From Nitratireductor kimnyeongensis (lineage in GTDB: Bacteria > Pseudomonadota > Alphaproteobacteria > Rhizobiales > Rhizobiaceae), in contig NZ_CP078143.1 in assembly GCF_019891395.1 (NCBI RefSeq), positions 3,113,001-3,177,000 of the forward strand: a stretch of 64,000 bases of DNA, given 5' to 3'. Shown here piece by piece: positions 56,862-64,000 of this stretch (position 1 is its first letter; the number at the start of each line of letters is the position of its first letter). The position numbers and the translations under genes are program-made. The notes beneath the pieces were generated by a model, which saw nothing but the letters and a program-made list of their open reading frames with translations, was not told the origin of the DNA and searched no databases.

Positions 56862-57578
56862 ATGACTGCCAAGCGTTCCCGTGGTCCTGAGCTTGTCAAA
56901 GCGGTAGCCGAATGCACCGGATTTGACTTCAAGAATGCCGCCCTGGTCGAAGAAGCGATGACCCACGCCAGTGCCCGTGGGCGCTCGGGTGTCGATTACC
57001 AGCGGCTGGAGTTTCTCGGCGACCGGGTTTTGGGACTTGCCGTGGCGGAACTGCTTTACGAAAGCTTCCCAAAGGCGCCGGAAGGCGAGCTTTCGGTGCG
57101 GCTCAATGCGCTCGTGAACGCAGAGACACTGGCCGAGGTTGCCGACGATTTGGAGATCAGCGCTCTTATTCGAATGGGCAGTGATCTGCGTAGCGCCGCG
57201 ACCCGGAAACAAATTAATCTGCGTGCGGACGTGATGGAAGCGTTGATCGCGGTGGTGTATCTTGAAGGCGGCATCGACGCGGCCCGGGACTTCGTGCGCA
57301 ACCACTGGAAGGCCAGGGCTCAGGCGGAAGGGGCTGACCGGCGTGATCCGAAGACAGCCTTGCAGGAATGGGCTCATCAGGTTGCCGGCGTCACACCAGC
57401 CTATATGGTGGAAGACCGGCAGGGGCCGGATCATGATCCGATCTTTTCCGTGATCGTCAGAATCAAGGGGTATGAGCCCGCGCACGGCAGGGGCCGTTCC
57501 AAACGCGAGGCCGAACAGGCCGCCGCCATCGGCATGCTGGAGCGTGAAGGTGTGTGGCAAAGCAATGAGAGTGCGTGA
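56862..57578 (+). CDS. rnc: Ribonuclease III
   Basis: 238 residues; cleaves double-stranded RNA in rRNA and mRNA maturation. Nuclease domain with QRLEFLGDRVLGLAVAELLY and the metal-binding ADVMEALIAVVYLEGG, then a C-terminal double-stranded RNA-binding domain (about 160-230, with KREAEQAAAIGML). It shares one base with era (TGATG). Confidence 0.97.
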   Translation: MTAKRSRGPELVKAVAECTGFDFKNAALVEEAMTHASARGRSGVDYQRLEFLGDRVLGLAVAELLYESFPKAPEGELSVRLNALVNAETLAEVADDLEISALIRMGSDLRSAATRKQINLRADVMEALIAVVYLEGGIDAARDFVRNHWKARAQAEGADRRDPKTALQEWAHQVAGVTPAYMVEDRQGPDHDPIFSVIVRIKGYEPAHGRGRSKREAEQAAAIGMLEREGVWQSNESA

Positions 57579-58504
57579 TGAGTGAAGACGTTTCCACAGC
57601 CGATGCCCCAAATGAAACCCGATCCGGGTTTGTGGCATTGATCGGCGCTCCCAATGCGGGCAAGTCGACATTGCTCAACCAACTGGTGGGCGCCAAAGTG
57701 TCGATTGTCACCCATAAGGTGCAGACGACCCGCGCCATCGTTCGCGGCATCGCCACCCACGAGAATGCGCAGATTGTGTTCATCGACACGCCCGGCATTT
57801 TCAATCCGCGCCGCACACTTGACCGCGCCATGGTGACGACCGCCTGGGGCGGCGCCAAGGATGCGGATATCGTGGCGCTGCTGATCGATGCGGAGCGTGG
57901 GATCAAGGGCGATGCCGCCGCGATTCTTGAGAAGCTCAAGGAGGTCGCGCAACCGAAGATCCTGATCTTGAACAAGATTGATCGGGTGAAACGCGAAACG
58001 CTGCTGGAACTCGCCGCCCGAGCCAACGATGTGGTGCAGTTCGAACGCACCTTCATGATCTCCGCCTTGCAGGGATCTGGCTGCAACGATCTTCTTGCCT
58101 ATCTTTCCGAGGCCCTGCCCAAGGGCCCCTGGTACTATCCGGAAGATCAGCTATCAGATCTGCCGATGCGCCAGCTCGCAGCGGAAATCACGCGCGAAAA
58201 ACTCTTCCTGAGGCTGCATCAGGAATTGCCCTATGCGATCCACGTCGAGACCGAGAAATGGGAAGAGCGCAAGGATGGCTCTGTGCGCATCGACCAGGTT
58301 GTTTATGTGGAGCGTGACAGCCAGAAGAAAATCGTGCTCGGCCACAAGGGATCGGCCATTCGTGCCGTGGGACAGGCGGCCCGCGAGGAACTGGCAGGTA
58401 TTCTCGAACAGAGGGTTCATCTCTTTCTATTCGTAAAAGTGCGGGAAGGTTGGGGCAACGATCCTGAGCGCTTCCGCGAAATGGGACTTGAATTCCCCGG
58501 TTGA
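57578..58504 (+). CDS. era: GTPase Era
   Basis: 308 residues; GTPase needed for 16S rRNA maturation and 30S assembly. G1 GAPNAGKST (about 20-28), switch/G2 region KVQTTR, G3 DTPGIF, G4 NKID. C-terminal KH domain (about 210-290) with the conserved GHKGSAIRAVGQAAREEL. ATG 57578 overlaps the rnc stop by one base; the GTG at 57575 is unlikely. Confidence 0.97.
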   Translation: MSEDVSTADAPNETRSGFVALIGAPNAGKSTLLNQLVGAKVSIVTHKVQTTRAIVRGIATHENAQIVFIDTPGIFNPRRTLDRAMVTTAWGGAKDADIVALLIDAERGIKGDAAAILEKLKEVAQPKILILNKIDRVKRETLLELAARANDVVQFERTFMISALQGSGCNDLLAYLSEALPKGPWYYPEDQLSDLPMRQLAAEITREKLFLRLHQELPYAIHVETEKWEERKDGSVRIDQVVYVERDSQKKIVLGHKGSAIRAVGQAAREELAGILEQRVHLFLFVKVREGWGNDPERFREMGLEFPG

Positions 58505-58522
58505 GGGAAGGATTGCAACCAC

Positions 58523-59263
58523 ATGGAATGGCGCGATGAAGGGATCATTCTAGGCGCCAGAAAGCATGGCGAGACGAGCGTCGTCCTCGAAACGATGACC
58601 GCTGCTCATGGCCGTCATCTGGGCCTCGTAAAAGGCGGCCGTTCGCGGCGAATGCAGCCCCTGTTACAGCCAGGAAATCGTGTTGACCTTGTGTGGCGCG
58701 CCAGGCTTGAGGAGCATCTGGGCGCGTTTCAGGTCGAGCCGCTGGAGCTCAACGCTGCGCGTCTTCTTGCTTCGGCGCTGGCCGTTCACGGTATACAGCT
58801 CTTGGGCGCACATCTGCGCCTCATGCCCGAGCGAGACGCTCACGCCGGTCTATATGAGACGGTGAAAGTCATCACCGGGCATTTGGACGAACCAGAAATC
58901 GCTGGCCCGTTGATGGTGCGTTTTGAACTGGCGATGCTCGAGGAATTGGGGTTCGGGCTTGATCTCACGAAATGCGCACTGACGGGGAACCGAGATAGCC
59001 TCGCCTATGTTTCACCGAAGTCCGGTCGTGCGGTCACTGAAGAAGCAGGCGCTCCCTGGCGCCACAAACTCTTGCCCTTGCCCGGGTTTCTTATTGCAAA
59101 AACGCGCTCCGAGGCATCGCTTGACGCGCTGAACGACGCCTATCGCCTGACAGGTTTTTTCCTTCACCGGAATGTCTACGAACCTCGCGGAATGGAAGAG
59201 CCGGTTTCCCGCGGAGGCTTTCTCGCCGCTCTCGCCCGCAGCGTGGAAGGGGCTGCGGGGTGA
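58523..59263 (+). CDS. recO: DNA repair protein RecO
   Basis: 246 residues; loads RecA with RecF/RecR in gap repair. Starts MEWRDEGIILGARKHGETS, the conserved N-terminal OB-fold strand pattern, with VKGGRSRRMQPLLQPGNRV. The C-terminal zinc-binding cysteines of some RecO proteins are not visible, common in this lineage. Last gene of the lepB-rnc-era-recO run, 18 bases after era. It faces the MFS gene at 59270 with 6 bases between. Confidence 0.93.
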   Translation: MEWRDEGIILGARKHGETSVVLETMTAAHGRHLGLVKGGRSRRMQPLLQPGNRVDLVWRARLEEHLGAFQVEPLELNAARLLASALAVHGIQLLGAHLRLMPERDAHAGLYETVKVITGHLDEPEIAGPLMVRFELAMLEELGFGLDLTKCALTGNRDSLAYVSPKSGRAVTEEAGAPWRHKLLPLPGFLIAKTRSEASLDALNDAYRLTGFFLHRNVYEPRGMEEPVSRGGFLAALARSVEGAAG

Positions 59264-59269
59264 AACCCC

Positions 59270-60511
59270 CTATTCGGCGGGTGCGAGCGCCGGGCGCGCG
59301 ACTGCCGCTTCCTTGATCGGCAAGTGAACCACAGCCGCAAAGAGACCAAGTAGGACGCCGAGCCACCAGACAGGATTGTAGCTCCCGAACAGGTCGTAGA
59401 GGTAGCCACCCAGCCACACGCCCAGGAACGAGCCGATCTGGTGTGAAAAGAACACGACCCCGCTCAGAAGCCCCAAATTCCCCGTACCAAACATGATCGC
59501 AACCAGCGCGTTGGTCGGCGGCACGGTGGAGAGCCACAACAGGCCCATGACTATGGCGAAAATGATCACGCTCGTGGGCGTTTGCGGGATCAAAAGGAAG
59601 GTGGTCACCGCGACCGACCGCGCGAGATAGATCAACGCCAAAAATCCCGGTTTGGAATGACGCTGGCCTATATAGCCTGAAGCGAGCGAGCCGATGATGT
59701 TGAAGAAGCCGATCAAGGCAAGAGCAATGACTGCATAACGTGCATCGATGCCGATATCGCCGATATAGGCCGGGAAGTGGGCGGTGATGAATGCGACCTG
59801 GAAGCCACAGACGAAAAAGCCCGAGACCAGAAGCACGAAGCTGCGATGCGCGAAAGCCTCCCGCAGCGCTTCTCCGATTGTCTGCTTGAAGGTCTCTGCA
59901 CTGTTGCGCGCTGTCGCTGCATTGCCGACGAGCGGAAGGGCCAGAAGCGGGACGATCAGCATGGCCATGCTCATATAGACCAGCGTATCGGACCAGCCGA
60001 ACGCATCTATCAGGCCCTGGCTTATCGGAGCGAATATAAACATGCCGGCAGAGCCAGAAGCCGTTGCGAGCCCGAAAATCAGGCTGCGCCTTTCGGCAGG
60101 AACGTTACGGGCGAAGGCGGCAAGGATGATGCCAAACGAGCCGCCGGCCACGCCAAGTCCAACAAAAACACCGCCGCCGATGTGAAGCATGGCTTCATTT
60201 GTGGGCATCGACATCATCAAGAGGCCGACGGCGTAGATTATGGCGGAAAGGGCGAGAACACGCCACGTGCCGAACCGATCGGCGATTGCGCCAAAAACCG
60301 GTTGGCCGACACCCCAGAGCAGGTTCTGTATCGCCATGGCAAGACCGAAAGTGGTGCGGTCCCAACCGGTCTCAGCCAACAACGGCAGCTGGAAGAACCC
60401 CATGGCGGAGCGCGGACCGAAGTTCATAGCTGCAATCAGACAACCGCAGACAACGACCGCCCAGGGAAATGAGTGGGGTGTGGCCGCACTGGCCGAGCCT
60501 TGCTGTCTCAT
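59270..60511 (-). CDS. MFS transporter (OFA/monocarboxylate-like)
   Basis: 413 residues, 12 hydrophobic segments. The start at 60511 (MRQQGSAS) follows GAAGGCGAC. A GVGQPVFGAIADRFGTWRVL loop is the MFS signature after segment 2, and FVCGFQVAFITAHFPAYIGD resembles the oxalate/formate and monocarboxylate carrier branch. Substrate unknown. Confidence 0.88.
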   Translation of the reverse strand: MRQQGSASAATPHSFPWAVVVCGCLIAAMNFGPRSAMGFFQLPLLAETGWDRTTFGLAMAIQNLLWGVGQPVFGAIADRFGTWRVLALSAIIYAVGLLMMSMPTNEAMLHIGGGVFVGLGVAGGSFGIILAAFARNVPAERRSLIFGLATASGSAGMFIFAPISQGLIDAFGWSDTLVYMSMAMLIVPLLALPLVGNAATARNSAETFKQTIGEALREAFAHRSFVLLVSGFFVCGFQVAFITAHFPAYIGDIGIDARYAVIALALIGFFNIIGSLASGYIGQRHSKPGFLALIYLARSVAVTTFLLIPQTPTSVIIFAIVMGLLWLSTVPPTNALVAIMFGTGNLGLLSGVVFFSHQIGSFLGVWLGGYLYDLFGSYNPVWWLGVLLGLFAAVVHLPIKEAAVARPALAPAE

Positions 60512-60698
60512 GTCGCCTTCACACGCCTCGGTTGGGAACCCGATCACAAAATTAGCGCATGCGGTATTTAAGAGATATCGACAAATTATTCATCTTCGAT
60601 CAGTTTTTCTGATGAATGGACACGGTGGCCGGGAATAAATGCGTTCAGGCAATCGTTGATCGGGCAGGAACAATGACCCGTGAGAGGCGGGCGGGTGG

Positions 60699-61214
60699 AT
60701 GGACGGCAAAAGGGAAGCGATTGTACGCGAGATTCCGGGGCTACGGCGCTACGCGCGTGCCCTGCTGCGCGATGCAGACGCGGCTGATGATCTCGTGCAG
60801 GATTGCCTGGAACGCGCATTTTCACGGCTTGATAACTGGCAGACAGGGATCTCGCCGCGGCGATGGCTGTTCACCTTGATGCACAACCTTTTTGTCGATG
60901 GTGTACGGGCGCGCAAGCGTAGAAGCGAACTCACTTCGGTTGCAGAAGCCAACATCCCGGCCTCTGTCACCGCACCGGAACAGAACGGCGTGCTCGATCT
61001 TCATGACGTACTCGATGCATTGCAAGAGGTCGGTCCCGACCGTCGCGCAGCGCTGCTTTTGGTCGGCGTGGAAGGCATGAGTTATGCCGAGGCTGCAGAC
61101 GTATTGGGCATACCCACAGGAACATTGATGTCGCGCGTGGCGCGTGGGCGGCAGGATTTGCGCGAGGTTCTCGATTTCGCGCGGCGCCGGCGCATTCTCA
61201 AGGCGGTGCAGTGA
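60699..61214 (+). CDS. ECF RNA polymerase sigma factor
   Basis: 171 residues. Region 2 (about 10-75) with LRRYARALLRDADAADDLVQD and the -10-binding SPRRWLFTLMHNLFVDGVR; region 4 (about 110-165) with the AALLLVGVEGMSYAEAADVLGI helix-turn-helix. Region 3 is absent, as in all ECF sigmas. It shares one base with the anti-sigma gene that follows. The promoter it recognises cannot be told from this sequence. Confidence 0.92.
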   Translation: MDGKREAIVREIPGLRRYARALLRDADAADDLVQDCLERAFSRLDNWQTGISPRRWLFTLMHNLFVDGVRARKRRSELTSVAEANIPASVTAPEQNGVLDLHDVLDALQEVGPDRRAALLLVGVEGMSYAEAADVLGIPTGTLMSRVARGRQDLREVLDFARRRRILKAVQ

Positions 61215-62005
61215 TGACAGGACGCAGCTTTGATGAAAGGGACATCCATCTCGCACTCGATGGTGAATTGCCACGGGAGGATCTACCGGCGTATGAGGCC
61301 TGGTTGGAAACAAGGGCCGACATGCGAGCGTTGAGCGCACGCTACGAAACTGATCGTTCGGTCCTCCGCGAAGCACTGGCGGAGGTGAGTAGGGAGGGCC
61401 TGCCGGACCGCTTGCAGGGGAAGATAGTCGCCGCTGCTCGCGCGACGAAAGGCGTCCGGTACATGACGCGTCGTCGCGTCGCTGCTGTTGCTGCGGTCTG
61501 CATTATGGCGGGCGCCGCAGCAGGCTTCTGGATGGGGCGGCAGCAATTTGTCAGCGGTGAGACGCTTGCGGCGTTGGATGTGGTCGGCGAGGCTGTCGCC
61601 GCTCACCAGGTTTATGCGGCGGAGAAACTTCATGTCGTCGAAGTGGGTGCCAGCGAGCGGAGCCATTTGGTCCGCTGGCTCTCCAACAGGGTTGGCACCA
61701 AACTCATCGCCCCCGATCTGCGGGGGGAAGATTTTGATCTTATGGGCGGGAGATTGTTGCCCTCCGGCGGGAAGGCTGCCGCTCAATTCATGTATGAAGA
61801 TCAGGCTGGCGAGCGCATCTCGCTGTATGTAGCTCATTGCATAAAGGGAGAGGACACCGGTTTCAGGCTTTTTGAAGACGAGGGGCGACGTGCTTTCTAT
61901 TGGCAGGAGAAAGGGTTCGCCTACACCGTAGCGGGCTCGATCGATGAAAAGCGGCTTCTGCAAGTCGCGAACGTTACCTACCGGCAATTGCTTGCCGGTA
62001 GGTAA
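61214..62005 (+). CDS. Membrane-bound anti-sigma factor
   Basis: 263 residues, translated from ATG 61214 within the sigma stop codon (GTG 61211 is an alternative). N-terminal sigma-binding helices (about 10-70) without the HxxxCxxC zinc motif of many anti-sigmas. One transmembrane segment follows (about 90-110: RRVAAVAAVCIMAGAAAGFW), then a periplasmic domain of about 150 residues with repeated beta strands and one Cys. It would hold the sigma factor at the membrane until an envelope signal arrives. Confidence 0.88.
   Translation: MTGRSFDERDIHLALDGELPREDLPAYEAWLETRADMRALSARYETDRSVLREALAEVSREGLPDRLQGKIVAAARATKGVRYMTRRRVAAVAAVCIMAGAAAGFWMGRQQFVSGETLAALDVVGEAVAAHQVYAAEKLHVVEVGASERSHLVRWLSNRVGTKLIAPDLRGEDFDLMGGRLLPSGGKAAAQFMYEDQAGERISLYVAHCIKGEDTGFRLFEDEGRRAFYWQEKGFAYTVAGSIDEKRLLQVANVTYRQLLAGR
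61974..62005. terminator. Fourteen-base perfect palindrome over the anti-sigma stop
   Basis: TTACCTACCGGCAA (61974-61987) and TTGCCGGTAGGTAA (61992-62005) flank a TTGC loop; the last three bases are the stop codon. The convergent MscS gene ends 8 bases beyond. A two-way transcript end is likely, although no T-tract follows. Confidence 0.6.
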
Positions 62006-62012
62006 GCCGCCG

Positions 62013-62909
62013 TCATTGACCCTTGGTCGCGCTTTTCTTTGAGTCACCGGTGTTCTGTTCCTCGGTAGGTAGAGGAAGATAGTGAATATCGCGCTGCGGG
62101 AAAGGGATCGAAATACCCTTGTCGTCAAACGCCTTCTTGGCTGCCTTGGTGATATCGAGACGGGTCTGCCACCAGTCGGAAGTCGTGGTCCAGTAACGCA
62201 GCGTGATGTTGACCGCACTGTCGCCGAGTTCCGATACAAACGTGGCTGGCTCCTGATCGCTCAGAATGCGATCGTCGGCCGTGGCAAGCTCGAGCATTGT
62301 TTTCTGCGCCAGATCGATATCGTCATCGTAGCCGATGCCGATCACAAGATCGTTGCGGCGGCGCGCATTTCGCGAGTAGTTGGTGACCGATGTATTCCAC
62401 AGCGAACTGTTCGGCGCGAGAATGTACAGGCCATCCACGGTTTTCATCTCTGTCGCAAACAGGCCTATGGACTGGATTGTGCCCGAGATGCCGCTTGCTT
62501 CCACATATTCGCCCACGCGGAAAGGTTTAAGCACGAGGAGCATGATACCGGCGGCGACGTTCTGCAGCGTGCCCTGAAGGGCGAGGCCTATGGCCAGACC
62601 TGCTGCACCGAGCGCCGCGATGATGCTTGCGGTCTGAACGCCGAATTGCGCGAGAACGGTGACACCGACAAGAACCAGAACCGCGTAACGCGCAATCTTC
62701 GAAAGAAAACTGGTGAGCGTGACATCGAAAGAGGGAAAACGATCGAGTGCGCTGCGCACCCATCTTTCCACCATCCCCGCCACAATAAAGCCGGCGATGA
62801 TCAGAATGATGGCGCCAAGAATCGAGAAGGCGTAAGATACGGCAAATTCGCTGACTTGGGCCAAAGCTGCCTGGGCAGCCGTCATGAGGTTCTCAGTTTG
62901 CATTTCCAT
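62013..62909 (-). CDS. Mechanosensitive channel, MscS family
   Basis: 298 residues. Three N-terminal hydrophobic segments (about 28-48, 70-90 and 95-118), the third carrying the Gly/Ala-packed pore helix GAAGLAIGLALQGTLQNVAAG. This is followed by the MscS beta domain (KPFRVGEYVEASGISGTIQSI) and a C-terminal alpha/beta domain with YWTTTSDWWQTRLDI. Opens on membrane tension to release osmolytes during osmotic downshock. Divergent from the GNAT gene at 63133. Confidence 0.95.
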   Translation of the reverse strand: MEMQTENLMTAAQAALAQVSEFAVSYAFSILGAIILIIAGFIVAGMVERWVRSALDRFPSFDVTLTSFLSKIARYAVLVLVGVTVLAQFGVQTASIIAALGAAGLAIGLALQGTLQNVAAGIMLLVLKPFRVGEYVEASGISGTIQSIGLFATEMKTVDGLYILAPNSSLWNTSVTNYSRNARRRNDLVIGIGYDDDIDLAQKTMLELATADDRILSDQEPATFVSELGDSAVNITLRYWTTTSDWWQTRLDITKAAKKAFDDKGISIPFPQRDIHYLPLPTEEQNTGDSKKSATKGQ

Positions 62910-63132
62910 ATTGGGGGATGTCTCCGTTCCGTGTTTGTCGTTGCCGGCCTTCAGGGGACGGTGCCAACCCTGCTGCCACGCTTCAAGCGTGCGGGATCGG
63001 CGGGGCAGGCGACCGGTTGCGCCTGCCCGGTTGATTTCGCGTGTCTAGCAATCCCAGCGGGTTGCTGCAAACCGTGCTACCGGCGCAACGGTATGGCGCT
63101 TTCTGTCGCGTTGATTTCGCGTGGGAGATTGC

Positions 63133-63588
63133 ATGTTGCTTGATGTTCGTCCCGCCGTCCCCGAAGACCTCGAGGCTCTGGTTGCGATAGAGAACGCGGC
63201 GTTCTCGGGCGACAAGCTCTCCGAACGCTCTCTCAGGCGTCTGACGAGCGCAGGAACTGCCATTGTGGGCGTAGCGGAAGAACAGGGGAAGGTGTTGGGA
63301 TATGCGCTGGCTTTGACCCGCCGGACGAGCGGCGTTGCGCGGCTTTATTCGATAGCCGTTGCACCGGAGGAAACCGGAAAGGGGGTGGCTGCGTTGTTGT
63401 TGCATTATGTCGAGAACGCGGCGTACGCGCGAGGGTTCCATACGATGCGGCTCGAAGTGAGGTCGGATAACCAGGTAGCCATCCGGCTTTATGAAAAGAT
63501 GGGATATCGCGGCTTTGCTCGATATGAGAATTACTATCACGACGGTATGAGTGCCTTGCGTTATCAGAAATCGCTCGGCGCGCGTTGA
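63133..63588 (+). CDS. GNAT-family N-acetyltransferase
   Basis: 151 residues from ATG 63133, just after GGGAG; a GTG at 63121 is possible. Acetyl-CoA motif A is LYSIAVAPEETGKGVAALLL and motif B LEVRSDNQVAIRLYEKMGYR, as in RimI-like enzymes. Substrate unknown. The next gene, 19 bases downstream, encodes an ATP-grasp ligase-like protein, so the pair could build and cap an amino-acid or peptide product. Confidence 0.9.
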   Translation: MLLDVRPAVPEDLEALVAIENAAFSGDKLSERSLRRLTSAGTAIVGVAEEQGKVLGYALALTRRTSGVARLYSIAVAPEETGKGVAALLLHYVENAAYARGFHTMRLEVRSDNQVAIRLYEKMGYRGFARYENYYHDGMSALRYQKSLGAR

Positions 63589-63607
63589 ACATGGAGAACG
63601 GCCCCAA

Positions 63608-64000
63608 ATGAGTTGGGTCATCCTGACTGGCAAGAAAGGCGACCTCGACGAGACCGCCACCCCTTACAAGATCATCACCAATCGCGACTATCTGGCCCAC
63701 CCGGCGCTTTTTCGCGGACAGCGCCCCAAGGTCATCAACCTATCGTCCAGTTACGCTTATCAAAGCCGTGGCTACTACGCGTCGCTACTCGCCAGTTCCC
63801 GCGGTCATCGTGTGATCCCGTCAGTTGAGACCATGATCGATCTCTCTGCGCGCAAACTCTATGAGAATGCTCTCCCGGAATTGGAACAGGCTCTGAACCG
63901 CTGTCGCAACGAATTGGGTGGGAGTTTCCCTGCAAGCGTCAGCATCTTTTTCGGAATAGGTCCCGAAAAAGCCTGGGAGCGCTTTGCCAAGCTGCTTTTC
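63608..64000 (+). CDS. RimK-like protein, N-terminal domain (gene cut by window end)
   Basis: The first 131 residues are visible. They match the special N-terminal domain found before RimK-type ATP-grasp ligases: MSWVILTGKKGDLDETATPY, then YLAHPALFRGQRPKVINLS and SIFFGIGPEKAWERFAKLLF at the break. The ATP-grasp part itself is not in the window. RimK-type enzymes add amino acids to a carboxylate or join peptide bonds. It follows the GNAT gene closely on the same strand. Confidence 0.8.
   Translation, partial: MSWVILTGKKGDLDETATPYKIITNRDYLAHPALFRGQRPKVINLSSSYAYQSRGYYASLLASSRGHRVIPSVETMIDLSARKLYENALPELEQALNRCRNELGGSFPASVSIFFGIGPEKAWERFAKLLF

Noticed and set aside
1..64000. CRISPR array, rRNA operon, insertion sequence or prophage
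   Set aside because: No spaced direct repeats, rRNA sequence, transposase or phage structural genes were found anywhere.

Overview
The window looks like chromosomal DNA of an alphaproteobacterium of the order Hyphomicrobiales, most likely a Phyllobacteriaceae/Brucella-type relative. The reasons are: a PleC-like kinase beside pepN; paired inverted Omp2-type porins with a near-identical first 200 bp; a type II (RibH2-like) lumazine synthase behind an FMN riboswitch; the core run rpoZ-rsh-DUF2062-acpS-lepB-rnc-era-recO; a full CtrA-type site; and high-GC coding throughout. There is no rRNA, CRISPR array, insertion sequence or phage block. Species-level identity is not claimed.

Layout. 0-5 kb: a sensor kinase cut by the window edge, then pepN. 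5-13 kb: accessory metabolism and envelope genes (orphan molybdenum hydroxylase subunit, EamA exporter, XRE/MmyB regulator with a divergent membrane protein, an outer-membrane barrel, a family 4 uracil-DNA glycosylase, DUF2585). 13-20 kb: ETF-ubiquinone oxidoreductase with a TPR-methyltransferase, an exonuclease-like protein, AMP nucleosidase, two tiny exported proteins, a GST and a DUF2147 protein. 20-33 kb: leucine/isovalerate catabolism. A TetR regulator, isovaleryl-CoA dehydrogenase, a flavodoxin-like reductase and the methylcrotonyl-CoA carboxylase beta subunit form one operon. The alpha subunit (liuD-like) lies 5.4 kb further on, separated by an opposite-strand block with a 1298-residue outer-membrane protein and a DUF922 protease. 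33-41 kb: transporters, an isochorismatase-like hydrolase, a self-cleaving P1 peptidase, an imelysin/DUF1513 pair, riboswitch-controlled lumazine synthase and a HisC-like aminotransferase. 41-45.5 kb: two inverted porins flanking tRNA-Ser(GCU), then a lone tyrosine recombinase. 45.5-64 kb: largely housekeeping (lytic transglycosylase, dapA, smpB, NYN/UDG-5 pair, rpoZ, rsh, acpS to recO), then an MFS carrier, an ECF sigma/anti-sigma pair, an MscS channel, and a GNAT plus RimK-like ATP-grasp gene running off the right edge.

Functional links. ETF-QO takes electrons from acyl-CoA dehydrogenases such as the isovaleryl-CoA dehydrogenase here, so the two blocks belong to one pathway. A LiuR-like palindrome lies upstream of ETF-QO and a related one upstream of the DUF2147 gene. 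Most start sites were chosen by Shine-Dalgarno spacing; doubtful ones are noted in the entries.
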